NCBI GenBank assembly: GCA_944363745.1
Contig: CALVVD010000040.1
Span: 1-7,747, forward strand
Direction of reading: 5' to 3'
Length of the DNA: 7,747 bases
From: an uncultured Bacilli bacterium
GTDB lineage: Bacteria; Bacillota_I; Bacilli_A; RF39; UBA660
The notes under the pieces are model-generated. The model did not search any database, was not told the origin of the DNA, and saw only the letters and a program-made list of their open reading frames with translations. Of the stretch, positions 6,244 to 7,747 are shown piece by piece. The stretch's first letter is position 1, and every line of letters starts with the position of its first letter. The position numbers and the translations under genes were made by a program.

Positions 6244-7747
6244 TTACAAATGGATAGGATTAAAGTCAATATCTAAATTAACTTTGTTAATAGTAGCATA
6301 ATAATCTACTAGCTTTTCTAAGACTTCATAAATATTATCTTGATACTGATATTTAAGAATTAATTGATAGTAATAAATGTTCTGCTTTTTAAAGATAGAG
6401 GCAGGACTAGGTCCTAAAATAATAGTTTTATCTAAGTATTTACCACAAACTTTCTCACACTTTTTCGCTTCAATTAATGCTAACTTACTATCTTTACTAG
6501 AGATATTCAAAGATACAAGATAATAGTAAGGAGGATATTTCATTAATTTTCTATTTTTCATCTCTTCTTTATAAAAAGCTTTATAATCATTCTCTTTAGC
6601 ACATCTAATAGCATAATTATCAGGATTAAAAGTTTGAAAGATAACATTACCAGATTTATCACTTCTACCAGCTCTTCCTGCTACTTGACTAAGTAAATCA
6701 AATGTTTTCTCACTACTTCTAAAGTCAGGAAGCATAAGTGAGGTATCAGCATTTATTACTCCTACCAAAGTAACATTAGGAAAGTCAAGGCCTTTAGCAA
6801 CCATCTGAGTGCCTAGTAGGATATCTGCTTCCTCTCTTGCAAAAGCATCAACTATTTTTTTATGAGCACCTTTTCTACTAGTAGTATCAACATCCATTCT
6901 AAGAACTCTTGCCGTAGGAAAAATATCTTTTAGTTCTTCTTCTATTTTTTCAGTACCTACTCCTAAATCTTTTAGCGATTTCTCATGACAATTAGGGCAA
7001 GTAACTTCATACTTAGTGGCATAACCACAATAATGGCATCTTAAGATATTACTACTCTTATGATATGTTAAAGTTATATCACAGTTTGGGCATTTAACAG
7101 ATTCACCACAATTAGAACAAGTAACAAAAGAAGAATAACCACGTCTATTTAAAAGAAGTATTACCTGTTCTCCTCTTTCTATAGTCTTATTAATTTTATC
7201 TATTAAAGGTAAAGAGAAATGTCCTTTAGACTTACCTACTTCTTTATTCATATCAATTAACTCTACTTTAGGTAATTCTTTACCATTGACTCTTTTTTCT
7301 AATGTTACTAGATTAAAGACATTTTTTAAGCCTCTAGCATATTCTTCTAGCATAGGTGTGGCACTCCCTAAAACTACTTTAGCATTATTATCTTTCGCTC
7401 TTTTTATGGCCACATCTTTAGCATTATATCTAGGATTATTATCTTGTTTATAAGAATCACTATGGCACTCATCTATAATAATAAGACCAAGATTTTTAAT
7501 TGGTGCAAAAACAGCACTTCTAGCACCGATTACGATGTCTACTTCATCCTTTACAATTCTTCTATATTCATCATATTTCTCCCCATCTGATAAAGCACTG
7601 TGAAGTAAGGCAATATTATTTCCAAATCTTTCTTCAAATCGTTTAATTAACTGAGGAGTTAGGGATATTTCTGGTACTAAAACGATACTCTTTAGTCCTT
7701 TTTTAAGTACTTATCAATTAACTCCATATATACTTCTGTTTTTCCAC
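6244..7747 (-). CDS. priA: PriA, primosomal replication-restart helicase (5' partial, frame break)
   Basis: PriA is the superfamily 2 DNA helicase that reloads the replisome at stalled forks. The window starts inside the Walker A motif (GKTEVYME, near 7745), so roughly the first third of the protein, including the DNA-binding N-terminus, lies beyond the right edge. Visible motifs follow in order: LVPEISLTPQ; GARSAVFAP; motif II DECH (7462-7473); YKQDNNPRYNAKDVA; GSATP; and a zinc-binding domain with four CxxC pairs (6988-7119) inserted between the helicase lobes. The second lobe has GTQMVAKGLDFP and motif VI QVAGRAGR (6664-6687). A complete C-terminal domain ends at a TAA (6244-6246). The reading frame is broken once: codons before about 7704 are in one frame and those after 7698 are one base back, at a run of six As. 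An internal GTG at 7413 gives a shorter frame but sits in the middle of a conserved motif and is not a credible start. It heads the unit with the WG-like and DUF3592-like genes. Confidence 0.93.
7692..7713 (-). other. Frame break in priA at an A AAA AAG heptamer
   Basis: On the minus strand the upstream frame reads Tyr-Leu-Lys-Lys-Asp then stops at TAA (7692-7694). The downstream frame (Leu-Lys-Lys-Gly-Leu-Lys-Ser-Ile-Val) is closed upstream by a TAA at 7711-7713. The switch must therefore happen between these stops. The upstream frame places tta aaa aag over the run, so the heptamer A AAA AAG (7698-7704) is in the phase of a -1 slippery site. One extra A would also restore a single frame. 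A weak hairpin (arms 7676-7681 and 7691-7696, plus GG/CC with a bulge) begins at once after the heptamer, closer than usual stimulators. Confidence 0.85.

Noticed and set aside
6216..6269. Longer N-terminus for the WG-like protein from TTG (6269) or ATG (6242)
   Set aside because: Neither has a Shine-Dalgarno sequence, and the TTG would overlap the priA end. The ATG at 6215 has a good site.
6244..7413. A separate short helicase gene starting at GTG 7413
   Set aside because: Conserved PriA sequence continues upstream in the same frame, including the DECH motif, so the GTG is an internal valine codon.

Overview
The window is very AT-rich, and almost all of its genes lie on the minus strand, packed with short or negative spacing. 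The gene set is typical of the low-GC Bacillota: YqeG and YqeH in the order seen in Bacillus, a membrane-anchored NodB polysaccharide deacetylase, a SigK-type sigma factor and PriA. Ig-like repeats on the deacetylase, very low GC and a SigK homologue suggest a gut-type lineage of Bacilli such as Erysipelotrichales/RF39-like. That placement is inference; no rRNA or other marker is present.

Layout, left to right. Positions 1-230 hold no convincing gene: a possible minus-strand promoter and leader for something beyond the left edge, with short AT palindromes. Positions 231-3199 form a probable three-gene minus-strand unit read right to left: the deacetylase (1790-3199), yqeG (1228-1743) and yqeH (231-1235). 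A promoter candidate at 3220-3248 starts it, and a hairpin terminator folded over the yqeH stop codon ends it. The divergent region 3200-3308 also serves the only plus-strand gene, a 110-residue three-helix membrane protein (3309-3641). Its stop codon overlaps that of the convergent sigK (3638-4348).

From the right edge, priA (6244 to beyond 7747) runs into a WG-repeat-like protein (5073-6215) and a DUF3592-like membrane protein (4397-5080). A second terminator overlapping the last stop codon closes this unit, and sigK begins only 27 bases after the terminator's T-tract.

The most notable points are these. (1) priA is split by a one-base frame change exactly at an A AAA AAG heptamer, the classical -1 slippery sequence; an assembly or homopolymer error is the simplest explanation, but programmed frameshifting or a true mutation must be excluded. 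(2) The SigK homologue is uninterrupted and keeps an 18-residue hydrophobic N-terminal extension ending in Ser-Tyr, resembling the cleaved pro-sequence of Bacillus pro-sigma-K. (3) Two poorly known genes sit between priA and sigK. (4) Both terminators reuse coding sequence at the gene ends. I see no CRISPR array, insertion sequence, tRNA or rRNA, and no clear new defence or mobile system.
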